Source: Mangifera indica
Lineage: Eukaryota > Streptophyta > Magnoliopsida > Sapindales > Anacardiaceae
Direction: 5' to 3'
Assembly (NCBI RefSeq): GCF_011075055.1
Contig: NC_058145.1
Location: 942,887 to 1,006,886, forward strand
Length of the DNA: 64,000 nt
Shown: positions 35,001 to 44,975 of the stretch, in pieces
How the letters are laid out: the number at the start of each line of letters is the position of its first letter
Position numbering within the stretch: position 1 is the stretch's first letter
Program-made: the position numbers and the translations under genes
Notes under the pieces: model-generated
Seen by the model: the letters and a program-made list of their open reading frames with translations, nothing else
Told to the model about the DNA's origin: nothing
Database searches by the model: none

Positions 35001-37415
35001 CAGAGGTAGATGCAAATTCTGATTTCTTGATCAGCATTTTTGTTCTGTTTCTTGTTAATCATTGTTTTGTCTCTGGAACAGCTTGTCCCATGGACTCAAC
35101 ATCTTTCAGGAAGGCAAAAGTTCTGGGAAAGTTACCCTGAAACTGGAGGCCAATGCTGATAGTTCCAAGGTCAGCTTTACTCTCAAATTTTACTTTTTAA
35201 CAACTTAAGCATAGTAGAACAAGAGTTTAATGATTTAAATCTTCTTCTTCAATGGCAGGAAACTGGTGGGGGAGAGCCTGTAACTGCAAAGACTAAATCA
35301 AAATCTGAAAATCCTGCATCGGAAAGCAAAACCGAGATAGAAATATTGGTTCCTGGGGCAAAGAAGGATAGCGAGAATGCTCCATCAGCCAAGGTTGTGA
35401 ATCAAATACTGAAATGCTTGACTACATTAGATTATTTTACTTCTTTTAGTTATCTCAGCCATGACGTTCCACAGGAAGTTCCTCCTGACAACGAGTTTGA
35501 GAAACGGATTAGGCGAGAGGTTATCCCTGCAAATGAGATTGGAGTGACTTTTGCTGATATCGGAGCATTGGAGGAGATCAAAGAGTCACTACAGGAGCTT
35601 GTGATGCTCCCTCTGCGGCGGCCAGACCTTTTCAAAGGTGGGCTTCTTAAGCCCTGCAAAGGCATCCTACTTTTCGGGCCACCTGGTACTGGGAAAACCA
35701 TGCTGGCAAAGGCCATTGCAAATGAAGCTGGGGCAAGTTTCATCAATGTGTCAATGTCAACCATCACTTCAAAATGGTTTGGAGAAGATGAAAAGAATGT
35801 TCGAGCATTGTTCACTGTAGCAGCAAAGGTCTCCCCAACCATCATTTTCGTGGATGAGGTTGACAGCATGCTTGGACAGAGAACCAGAGTTGGAGAGCAT
35901 GAGGCCATGAGGAAGATTAAGAACGAATTCATGACTCACTGGGATGGCTTGCTGACCAAAGCTGGTGAGAGGATTCTTGTTCTTGCTGCAACCAACAGAC
36001 CATTTGACCTTGATGAAGCCATTATCAGGCGTTTTGAACGCAGGTAAAAAAAAGTTCATATTTGTTTCCTTGTATCTTCTGTCTCAAAACATTATCAACA
36101 CTTCAGTTCAGTTAGGTTGTCTCACTGTGATTGGAAAAAAGGTTTAAGTATTGGTATAGGTGTGAGAAAAAGTTGAACCCTTGAGCTAGCATTTGAGATA
36201 GAAGAGATGTAATAGCACCTAACAATGGTATTAGAGTCCGGTTGCAACAACTCTACCCACGAGTTCATGGGAGTGTTTGGTTAGACATGATTATCTAACC
36301 AGTAGCCTAGATAATTGGTTGTGAGAAATATTGAACCGATTGTCGGTTGTGTGAGGGGAAGGTTGTTGGGTTGTCCCACAACAGTTGGGAAAAGGATTAG
36401 GGGTTAGTTTCATGTTAGGGGTCTGCATTGCTGACATAATAAAAGATCAGCTTCATGTTTACTAACCAATGTTTATTATATGTTGAGCAGAATCATGGTT
36501 GGTCTTCCATCTGTGGAAAACAGGGAAATGATCTTGAGAACTCTTCTGTCAAAGGAAAAGGTGGAAGATCTTGACTTCAAGGAGCTTGCAGTCATGACAG
36601 AAGGATATACTGGAAGTGATCTCAAGGTTTGCCATTTTTATTTGTGCATGACAGATTGACTAAATCAGCTCAAAATCTGACAACAAAATTGTTTGCAACA
36701 GAACTTGTGTGTGACAGCAGCATATCGACCTGTAAGGGAGTTAATACAGAAGGAGAGGATGAAGGATATGGTAACTACAAAACTCTTTCTCCATATCAAT
36801 GGCATTTCTGTTCTTATTCACCCCATATCATACATTATATGAGTGAATAAAATTATGCATACAAACAAGTTATACAAATTGAGGTGTCATTTGTAATTGG
36901 GTGACAAGAATTGTTTACTTTTTCTGTCACTTCAAAATCACCCAATCAGCCTCAATTTCTGCAAATGAGTTTATACAATTTGTTTATACATGTGGTATTA
37001 CTCTATCTAAATTTCTGCTCTTACTAACCTTGTCCAGGAAAGGAAGAAAAGAGAGGCAGCAGGCAAGAGCTCTGAAGATGCTTCAGACTCGAAAGAAGGC
37101 GGCAAAGAAGAAAACAAAGAGGAGCGTGTAATTGAATTGAGAACTCTGAACATGGAAGATCTGAGGCAAGCAAAAAATCAGGTAACTTATGAACATCCCA
37201 CTTGGCTTTGGATACTCAAACAATATTGGTTAAATAACCTATGAATTCCTAGACTGTAAAGCAAAATCATGACAGATTATATGTGCAATGTTACAATGCA
37301 GGTTGCTGCAAGTTTTGCTACAGAGGGAGCAGTAATGAGCGAGCTAAAGCAATGGAATGAGCTATACGGGGAAGGAGGTTCAAGGAAGAAGCAGCAGTTA
37401 ACTTACTTCCTTTAG
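32085..37415 (+). CDS. DAA1: DAA1-type AAA-ATPase (Msp1/ATAD1-spastin related), copy A
   Basis: Fourteen exons join in frame: 32085-32296, 32957-33078, 33176-33264, 33358-33393, 33477-33570, 33669-33788, 34344-34408, 34509-35005, 35082-35169, 35259-36043, 36491-36626, 36702-36770, 37038-37181, 37302-37415. The product is 856 residues, or 829 if 35394-35474 is spliced. A hydrophobic N-terminus (residues 4-22, GLLLSALSIGVGVGLGLAS) could be a membrane anchor. The AAA module carries Walker A GPPGTGKT (35676-), pore-loop-like SKWFGE (tryptophan at 35775-35777), Walker B IIFVDEVDS (35841-), sensor LAATNRP and arginine finger RRFERR. The C-terminus ELYGEGGSRKKQQLTYFL is family-typical. The family is related to the meiotic-clade AAA ATPases, which thread or extract proteins; the plant substrates are not known to me. 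All splice sites are GT-AG and nothing is broken. A nearly identical but damaged copy follows at 45168. Confidence 0.93.
35394..35474 (+). other. 81-bp in-frame intron (exitron-like) in AAA copy A
   Basis: CCAAG then GTTGTG ... TTCCACAG then GAAGTT brackets 81 bp (27 codons) with no stop codon. Remembered family members pass directly from the linker to VPPDNEFEKRIR, so this stretch is probably intron. An internal TTTTACTTCTTTTAG is a further acceptor candidate. Retention would insert 27 residues just before the AAA domain. Confidence 0.6.
36150..36425 (+). mobile_element. TRIM-like miniature LTR retroelement remnant in intron 10, copy A
   Basis: In order: an LTR-like end (CACCTAACA), a tRNA-Met-type primer-binding site TGGTATTAGAGTCC (36226-36239), about 120 bp of internal DNA, a purine tract GTGAGGGGAAGG (36351-36362) and an LTR start TGTTGGGTTGTCCCAC (36364-). 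The absence of coding sequence and the tiny interior match the TRIM class. Copy B has it at the same intron position. Confidence 0.6.
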
Positions 37416-37737
37416 TTGGTAGAAAGCAGGAAACTTCTCAAGTCTCAACAACACAAACTCTTTTTCCTGGAGAATGAAGAAAGATTTTAGAAGGGAATTA
37501 TCATGGAAAGTACTATTAGGGAAGGGTTCTGGGTGTGGATAAGGTACATTATGTGAATGTATTGAGGTAACTGGGATGCTTGGAACTTCATATTGGATTG
37601 TTTTGATGATGTTGTGCAGTGTAAAAACTTCTTCATTAATAGTATTTGAAAATTGGTATTGTGTAAATTTGATGCTAGAATTCCTAAATTTGCTCTTATA
37701 GGTGAATGATTGCAATCATATGTAAAATAGTATTATG
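37416..37737 (+). other. 3' UTR and flank of AAA copy A
   Basis: About 100 bp present in copy B (50490-50592) is missing here between two near-identical AATTATC(A/C)TGG words, which indicates a deletion in unit A. No gene. Confidence 0.6.
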
Positions 37738-37874
37738 TAAAAATTACGGTTTGGTTTGGTTTGATAAAATGGTTTAATTTGAGTTGATAAATTTTTAAAA
37801 ACAATTTTTAATTTGGGTTGTGGTTTACATGATTTTCAAACTAAACTAAATTGTAAACCGTTTTTTTTAAATAA

Positions 37875-37920
<46 letters not shown>

Positions 37921-38236
37921 TTCATAATATTTTATATATTTATATTATGTTCTATAAAATTATAATTCTATTAAATAAAAAAATTTTAACTGTAATCCAA
38001 ATTGCACCATCCTGTATTTTTTTAATTTGGTTTGACTTCATTTGAAAACTAAAATTGTTTGGTTTTTTTGAAAATTTTTTAAACATTTTTTTAGTTTGAT
38101 TTGAAAAATTTTACAAATCAAACCATATTTTTTCAATTTAGTTTAATTTGATTTAAAATCTAAAATGGTTTACTTTGATTTGATTTGAAAAGTCTGTCAA
38201 ACTGTATTAAACTGAATCGTGTACAACCTTAATTAG
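37738..38236. repeat. GGTTTGGTTT-type foldback-like repeat
   Basis: Starts ACGGTTTGGTTTGGTTTGAT and ends CTGAATCGTGTACAACCTT. It encloses an (AT)n tract at 37878-37916. In unit B only the left part remains (50838-50990, with its own AT tract at 50962-50985), so unit B lost about 600 bp here. Confidence 0.55.
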
Positions 38237-38819
38237 TTAAATGTTATGCAAGAAAATCTCACTTTCTTTCCTTTTTTTTATTAACAAGGAGTTGAGTGAA
38301 AACCTTGAGTCAAGATTAATCTTAAGATGTCACTAAAATGTTTCAAGCTAATACTCTCTCTGTTATTTGGATGTAACTATTTTTATCATTTAAACTATCT
38401 ATTAACCGTAAAAACAGGATTATCTCACTTCTGGAGTTGAGTGAGTATATGTATTGCACTTTTATTATGTTCTTAAACATGAGGTACCTAACTTAGATTG
38501 GATTCTATTTAAATTGTTCTCAAACTTGAATTAAACTATTTAAGTTTAAATATAAGAATTGGGATAGTTTTTATAAATAAATCAAATTCAAAATAATTTA
38601 AATATTTGAATTTTAATTAAATTATTTTCAAATTTCAGCATATTGATCATACAATGCAATATAATTAATTAATGATACAAATCAATAAAAGATAAATCCT
38701 TCAGTATCTTATGAAAAATACGAGAAATTAGATTTTTTGTTTTTTTACATAATTCAAGTGCCACGGTTATTATATACTATATATGTTTCTGAAAATTATT
38801 ATTTATGAAAAAAAATTTT

Positions 38820-39019
38820 AAGTTGGGCTGGAAGATCGCCACGTGTCGCCTGTTAATGGAGTCTCATTTTTTAATCAGTACGCCTACTTCAAACTCCGTC
38901 ACTCATGTGCCGCTACGTCGTTAAGAATCTCCTAGATAGCCGGGATCACTGTGGAAGCAAATGTAGGGTCCAGTCCAGTTAAAATATACGGCAAGAAAAC
39001 GGCGTCAAAATTTTTACTG
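38820..39019 (+). promoter_or_regulatory. Orphan copy of the RTNLB promoter, cut by the duplication
   Basis: Matches 51327-51538, upstream of the reticulon gene: GCCACGTGTCGCCTGTTAAT with a CACGTG G-box at 38840-38845, CAAACTCCGTCACTCATGTG, and AGATAGCCGGGATCACTG. Here it ends at the unit A/B junction and has no downstream gene. Confidence 0.7.
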
Positions 39020-39664
39020 AAGATTCCAACTAAATCCAAGTGTGGAAAGTGGAAAAAATAAGATTAAAGAGGAGTCCATAGAACATCAGAATATCCAAAG
39101 AAAGAAAAAGATTGATTTGACATATTTCGCCCATCAACATACCACACCGACCAAACTTGTTTAATTTTTTCTTCTTCTTTATTCCTTGCTGCGTCAGCAC
39201 TAGTTGATCCTTGTCTTCTTCATGGAACCTTTTGTCTAAAAGATTCCATTCAACTTGCATGCCTTACCAACGTCATGGTATTAACAACGACAAATGAAGT
39301 GACGTCATTACGATGAATATATTCGCTATATTCTAAACTATTACAATAAATATATTTGTTACACGAGATTTATTTTAATTCATTCAAAATCAAGTTATAT
39401 CCAAAACCAGTATTATTTAATATTTTTTCATCACTTGTTATAATAAATATTTTTGTTTCAAAATTAATATCACATTCATATAAAAAAAAAAACCCTTATA
39501 ACAGATAGTTAAACGTTATTTATAAGTTTGAGGGTGTTACCCACCCTCGCTAACTAACCGGATAGTGAAACTTTCAGTATATATTAGTATAATCTCTTAT
39601 ATACGATGTAGTTTTCTTTTCAATCAAAGACATAGGGTATATTCCCATAAACAGTTTATCAAAA

Positions 39665-39845
39665 TTGAACAAAATTTTAATATACCAAATTTTCAGTACA
39701 CAATTGAATACTTAAATAATATATTATTATGTAATATAATAATTTTGAATTAATAGTAAAATAATAGTCAATCATATGATGACATATTATATTATACTCA
39801 ATTAAATATTTATAATTAGATTTACATAATCTTATACTCAACAAA
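39665..39845. mobile_element. Small palindromic MITE (unit B copy)
   Basis: Collinear with 29505-29685 in unit A, with scattered substitutions. Confidence 0.6.
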
Positions 39846-40173
39846 GGCGGCCTCATTAAAAAATAGTTGATAAAGAAAGTTAAAAATTATAACCTTATCT
39901 GAGTCCACCCTGTGCTGCTCTGTAAAAGGAGAGGATAAATTAAATTAAATTAAATTATTCAATTAATTAATTAAGTTTATAAAGGAAGTACGAATCACCA
40001 TTTAATTCCTAAACTTCAAATGATAAGTCTCTATCAGAAATTATTATTTTATTTAATATCTATGAATAAGTAATTTAAGAAATAACACATAACGTAATTA
40101 ATTTGAAAAATAATCAGATTTACTGTGTAAGAAAACAGGTTGGTGACGAAAACCATTACTGTTTTGAAAGTAA

Positions 40174-40182
40174 TTTAATTTA
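40174..40182. repeat. 9-bp target-site duplication, left
   Basis: TTTAATTTA immediately before GGGAAATTTT. It is identical to 44820-44828. Confidence 0.85.
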
Positions 40183-40424
40183 GGGAAATTTTAAAAAATG
40201 GCCAAAATACCCTCCCATTAAGCAAAAATACCCAAAATCACTATTTTCAAGCCAAAATGCCCAAAATCACTGTTCCAAAAAAAAATGCCTATAACTTTTT
40301 TTAATACCAAAACTACCCTTCTCTTCATTTATATAACTCCCCTCACTCATTATGGGGGTTAAAAAATTTTAGATAAATATGAGGGGTTTTTAGATATTTT
40401 ACATTGTAAAGGCATTTTCATTTT

Positions 40425-41590
40425 TCAACTTTTAGAATTCGAATTTCAGTTCCGCTTTTTCGAATTTCACCATTTTACGATATATCGATTCGTATTTTTC
40501 AGATTTCTGAAGGATTTTCCGTTTGTTGCCATTCTAGAGTTTTTCAACTTTGACAATTCGAATTTCAGTTCCATTTTTTCGGATTTCATCGTTTTACGAG
40601 ATATCGACTCGTATTTTTCAGATTTCTAAAGGATTTTTCGATTGTTGTCATTCTAGGGTTTTTCAACTTTTAGAATTCGAATTTTAGTTCAGTTTTTTTG
40701 AATTTCACCGTTTGACGAGATATCGACTCGTATTTTTCAGATTTCCGAAGGATTTTTCGTTTGTTGCCATTCTAGGGTTTTTCAACTTTTAGAATTCGAA
40801 TTTCAGTTTCATTTTTTCAGATTTCACCGTTTTACGAGATATCGACTCGTATTTTTCAGATTTCTAAAGGATTTTTCGATTGTTGTCATTTTAGGGTTTT
40901 TCAACTTTTAGAATTCGAATTTTAGTTCAGTTTTTTCGAATTTCACCGTTTGACGAGATATCGATTCGTATTTTTCAGATTTTCGAAGGATTTTCCGTTT
41001 GTTGCTATTCTAGGGTTTTTCAACTTTTAGAATTTGAATTTCAGTTCCGTTTTTTCAGATTTCACCGTTTGACGAGATATCGACTCGTATTTTTCAGATT
41101 TTCGAAGGATTTTTCATTTGTTGCCATTCTAGGGTTTTTCAACTTTTAGAATTTGAATTTCAGTTCCGTTTTTTCGGATTTCACCGTTTTATGAGATATC
41201 GACTCGTATTTTTCAGATTTTTGAAGGATTTTTCGATTGTTGCCATTCTAGGGTTTTTCAACTTTTAGAATTCGAATTTTAATTCAGTTTTTTCGAATTT
41301 CACCGTTTGACGAGATATCCACTCGTATTTTTGAGATTTTTGAAGGATTTTTCGTTTGTTGCTATTCTAGGGTTTTTCAACTTTTAGAATTTGAATTTCA
41401 GTTCTGTTTTTTCAGATTTCACCGTTTTACGAGATATCGACTCGTATTTTTCAGATTTCTGAAGGATTTTTCGATTGTTGCCATTCTAGGGTTTTTCAAC
41501 TTTTATAATTCGAATTTCAATTTCATTTTTTTGAATTTCATCATTTTACGAGATATGGACTTGTATTTTCCAGATTTTTGAATGAGATCT
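40425..41590 (+). repeat. Tandem array of about ten 119-bp monomers (left array)
   Basis: Each unit carries TTTTTCAACTTTTAGAATTC, AATTTCACCGTTTTACGAGA, TATCGACTCGTATTTTTCAG and GGATTTTTCGATTGTTGCCA. Successive TTCTAGGG boxes are 119 bp apart (for example 40651, 40770, 40889). Alternating variants (GATTTCTAAAGG with ATTGTTGTCAT at 40621 and 40860) suggest a two-monomer higher-order repeat of about 239 bp. Confidence 0.9.
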
Positions 41591-41851
41591 TGACATACTT
41601 ATACTCATTTTTGTTTTTTATATGATTCTTCATTGTTATACTTCAGGTTTATGTAATCGATATATTTTTATTATTGTTTTAAATGTGTAATTGTATTGTC
41701 ATTTGATGTAATAAATTTAGTGTTACTTTATTTCAGTATTACTTTATTTTCTCTAATTGTTTCAATTGTGTAAATGTTTGAGTAATCATACGTTTTTATT
41801 GTTTTTTCATGATAAGATTATTTAAAAAATGAAATCAAATACGATACACAT
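41591..41851. other. AT-rich spacer inside the Mutator-like element
   Basis: No coding frame. It separates the left array from the DUF1985-like remnant. Confidence 0.5.
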
Positions 41852-42163
41852 TCATATATAACCACAAATAAAGTATATCATACACATATGCACATACAAT
41901 AAATATATACATCTAAACATAGGAATAACGCTAAATATATACATCAATATCCCGCAGAATTTGGTTTCGGGTAAACGAAGGAAGGACCCGAAACATGTCC
42001 TCTCAAATAGTCGCAGCTGTCGAGGGGTCAATGTAGAAGAAATCTGGGATAATGCAGTACGCTGTGCACGAGATATCGCATCTGCCTGGAAGTGTCTGGA
42101 CTCGTCGGGAATGCGCAGCTCTGTGTCAACCCGTCTTCTTTTGCGAGAAATATCCTGTAACAA
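41852..42163 (-). pseudogene. DUF1985/Ulp1-like coding remnant inside the Mutator-like element
   Basis: The minus strand encodes ISRKRRRVDTELRIPDESRH, then ALSQISSTLTPRQLRLFERT and CFGSFLRLPETKF, before running into AT-rich DNA. The phrase LxxRQxxxFxxTCFGxFL resembles the start of the plant DUF1985 domain, which sits N-terminal to Ulp1-type cysteine proteases carried by Mutator-like (KIU-type) transposons. An acceptor-like GTTACAG precedes the GATATT codons near 42155, so it may once have been an internal exon. No protease catalytic part follows. The plus-strand 76-residue frame at 41961-42191 is its shadow. Confidence 0.5.
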
Positions 42164-42284
42164 TTACATAAAATTTGTTAGACATTCATAAAAATAAATA
42201 TGTAAACAAATGTATTAGTGAAAAAAACATAAAAAGATGAGAAATACTAAATAATTAAAAAGGAAATGACAAAACTTAACAAAT

Positions 42285-43440
42285 AAGAACTGAAATTCGA
42301 GTTCTATACGTTCAACTGTCGTAGAATGTTAACAATCTAAAAAGTTATCATGAAATGACGAAAAATAGAAAAAACGAAACTGAAATTCAAATTGTGTAGG
42401 TTGAAATACCTTGAAGTGACGATAATCAGAAAATTGTTCGAAAATTTTGAAAATATGAATCTATACATCCTAAAATAGTGAAATTCGAAAAAACGGAAAT
42501 GAAAAGCGAATTCTATACGTTGAAATACATAAAAGGCACGATAATCGAAAAATAGTTTGAAAATCTTGAAAATATGAATCGATATATCCTAAATTGGTAA
42601 AATTTGAAAAACGGAACTGGAAATCGAATTCTGTACGTTGAAACACCTTAAAGTGACCATACTCGGAAAATCATTCGGAAATCGTCAAAATACGAATCGA
42701 TATATCCTAAAATGGTGAAATTCGAAAAAACGTAACTGAAATTCGAATTCTATACGCTGAAATACCTTAAAGTGACAATAATTGAAAAATCGTTCGGAGA
42801 TCATGAAAATACGATACGATATATCCTGAAATGGTGAAATTCGAAAAAATGGAGTTGAAATTCGAATTCTATACGTTGAAATACCTTAAAGTTACGATAA
42901 TCGAAAAATCGTTCGAAACTCATGAAAGTACAAATTCATATATCCTAAGATGGTGAAATTCGGAAAAACGGAACTGAAATTCGAATTTTATACGTTGAAA
43001 TACCTTAAAGTGACCATACTCGGAAAATCATTCGAAAATTGTCAAAATACGAATCGATATATCCTAAAATGGTGAAATTCAAAAAACGTAACTGAAATTC
43101 GAATTCTATACGCTGAAATACCTTAAAATGACGATAATTGAAAAATCGTTCGGAGATCATGAAAATACAATTCGATATATCCTGAAATGGTAAAATTCGG
43201 AAAAACAGAGCTAAAATTCGAACTCTATCAGTTGAAATACTTATGAATGTCGCTAACCGATAAATCATTTGAAAAATTGAAAAAATCGATTTGATATATC
43301 CTATAAATGAAAATATCAAAATATTAAGTTGAAATAACGTCGTTACATCGTAAATTGTGTCAAAAAGCACCAAAATTCGAAAACGGATATAAAATTCGAA
43401 AACTACACGATCGGAAACCGTGGATAAGAAAATTCGCAAT
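42285..43440 (+). repeat. Tandem array of about ten ~119-bp monomers (right array, inverted)
   Basis: Units read GAAATTCGAATTCTATACG, TTGAAATACCTTAAAGTGAC, CGAATCGATATATCCTAAAA and TGGTGAAATTCGAAAAAACG, which is a diverged reverse complement of the left array. Boxes ATACCTTAAAGTGAC fall every 118-119 bp. The GACCATACTCGGAAAATCATTC variant recurs at 42655 and 43012, and its neighbours repeat in the same order, giving a three-monomer (~357 bp) higher-order unit. Confidence 0.85.
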
Positions 43441-43609
43441 TTAACCCCTTGTAAAAATTATTTAATGATTTATTAGGTCCTAATCGGACTTAAATAAAGA
43501 TTTTGTACACATAATTATTTTGCTTTTTCAGGAAACTGGCATGCAATTAATGCGGGTGCCTGGAAACAGAACAATATCGATAAAACCCCCTCTTTTGAAA
43601 TGAATCTTC

Positions 43610-44745
43610 CGGCTCCCCAAGGTTTTAAAAAATCCACTTTACCCCCCAACTAGACTTGCAAAGGACGCTGCCGTGGGAAAATTCGTCCTGCCGTGGGAAA
43701 TTCCGTTCCCACGGCAGACTGCCGATCCATTCGGCAGCCAATTTCGCTTCATTTTTGGTCGTTTCAACCTCCAATTTTTACATAAATAAACTCTACACAT
43801 TGTATTACATAAAACCCCTCAATCAATTCAACAAAAACAACCAAAAATCCAAACATTTTAACCAATATTCAAAGCGTAAACCCTAAACTTTCAAACCCAA
43901 AATTCTCAATCAAATCTCAATTATATCAGCAATAAATTGATCCAAACAAGATTACGGGAGATATACTAACCTTCTTTGCCATTTACGGTTGCCGGAAAGC
44001 TTCAAAATCGACGAAAATGACCTTTGCCGTGGGATTGACGTGGGAGGAGGAAAACTTGTGGAATTTTCGTGGAAATGCACAGTAAAACAAGAACTTGCTG
44101 TGGGATTTTCGTGAAATTTTGGTGTGTTTATAAAGGGGGCAGTTTCGTAATTTGGCTTTTCCCACGACAACCTGCGAAATTTCAAAAAAACCCGACGTGG
44201 GCTAAGAATTTCCCCGACACCCCAATGTGTTAAAAAAGCCAGTTTACCCCCCCAAACCCATTGTCCATTCAACTGCCGTGGGAGAATTCGTCTTGCCGTG
44301 GGAAACTCCGTTCCCACGGCAGACTGCCGATCCTTTCGGCAGCCAATTTCGGCTAATTTTTGGTCGTTTCGACCTCCGATTTTTTCATAAATCAAATCTA
44401 CACATTGTATAACATAATACCCCTCAATCAATTCAACAAAAACAACCAAAAATTGAAACATTTTAAGCATTATTCAAACCGTAAACCCTAAAATTTCAAA
44501 CCCAAAAATCTCAATCAAATCTCAATAATATGAGCAATAACTTGATCCAAACAAGATTACGGGAGATGTGATAACATTATTTTCCATTTTCGGTTGCCGG
44601 AAAGCAAGAAAATCGACGGAAATGACGTTCGCCGTGGGATTACCGTGGGATGTGAAAAAAATTCGAATTTTCTTTGAATTGCACAGTGAAAATTTACTGT
44701 GTTTATATATGGGGGCAGTTTCGTCATTTCACAAAATATGGGCAT
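43610..44745. repeat. Two direct copies of a CCGTGGGA-rich block
   Basis: 43610-44214 and 44215-44745 repeat the same order: TTTACCCCCC, GCCGTGGGA(G/A)AATTCGTC, TTCCCACGGCAGACTGCCGA, CATTCGGCAGCC-type words, CAATCAATTCAACAAAAAC, CAAACAAGATTACGGGAGAT, CGGTTGCCGGAAAGC. The internal TTCCCACGG/CCGTGGGAA words are inverted pairs. Frames of up to 172 codons cross it but show no family. Confidence 0.75.
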
Positions 44746-44819
44746 TTTTGTTTAAACCTGAATTTTTTAGACAATTTCGCTTAGACCCCTTTAATTTTGC
44801 CTAGTTTTTAAAATTTCCC

Positions 44820-44828
44820 TTTAATTTA
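44820..44828. repeat. 9-bp target-site duplication, right
   Basis: TTTAATTTA directly after TTTCCC, identical to 40174-40182. Confidence 0.85.
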
Positions 44829-44967
44829 TTGTCCGAGAGTTTGACTTCATTATCATATTGATAAGAATGATAGTCAAAGTTGGAAAAGTAACTACAAACA
44901 GTAATGAATAAATAAATAAATATTATTATTATAATTCTTTTAATAGTAATTTCTTCTTCCAGAATGC

Positions 44968-44975
44968 TATAAATA
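44968..44975 (+). promoter_or_regulatory. TATA box of AAA-ATPase copy B
   Basis: TATAAATA, collinear with 31851-31858 and 200 bp upstream of the start codon. The Mutator-like element ends only 149 bp upstream of it, so most of the original upstream promoter has been displaced. Confidence 0.65.

Larger units (their letters stand above)
28887..39021. repeat. Tandem segmental duplication, unit A
   Basis: The unit begins at GATTCCAACTAAATCCAAG (28887). It contains the intact AAA-ATPase gene and ends in promoter-like DNA (GGCGTCAAAATTTTTACTGA near 39020). Directly after it, at 39022, the same start sequence begins unit B. Collinear blocks are 28887-29730 with 39022-39860, 30985-31220 with 39885-40090, 31750-37880 with 44900-50960, and 38520-39019 with 51005-51538. 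Unit A retains 29750-30985 and 37925-38515, which unit B lacks. It has lost about 103 bp of 3' flanking DNA that unit B retains at 50490-50592. Confidence 0.9.
40183..44819. mobile_element. Mutator-like element (4637 bp) with internal tandem arrays
   Basis: The element begins GGGAAATTTTAAAAA and ends with the exact inverse, TTTTTAAAATTTCCC. It is flanked on both sides by TTTAATTTA, a perfect 9-bp target duplication and the signature of Mutator-like transposons. Homology between the ends continues in weaker form (AAAATGCCCA... left, TGGGCATTTTT right). Inside are two tandem arrays in opposite orientation (40425-41590 and 42285-43440), a DUF1985-like coding remnant (41852-42163, minus) and two copies of a CCGTGGGA-rich block (43610-44745). 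No MURA transposase motif is visible, so it is probably non-autonomous. It is absent from unit A, so it inserted after the duplication, or was removed from A. Confidence 0.85.

Noticed and set aside
35450..35932. 160-codon minus-strand frame opposite AAA exon 10
   Set aside because: Shadow of the strongly coding plus strand; the same shadow exists in copy B at 48437-48937.
40425..41590. Possible CRISPR array (regular repeats)
   Set aside because: Units are contiguous 119-bp monomers without unique spacers, in a plant genome; it is a transposon-internal tandem array.
43005..43439. 144-codon minus-strand frame, Phe/Ile/Arg-rich
   Set aside because: It is translation of the ~119-bp tandem array; the protein repeats with the DNA period and resembles no family.
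43952..44470. 172-codon minus-strand frame in the CCGTGGGA block
   Set aside because: It spans the junction of two direct repeat copies, has no recognisable domain, and the equivalent frame is not preserved in both copies.
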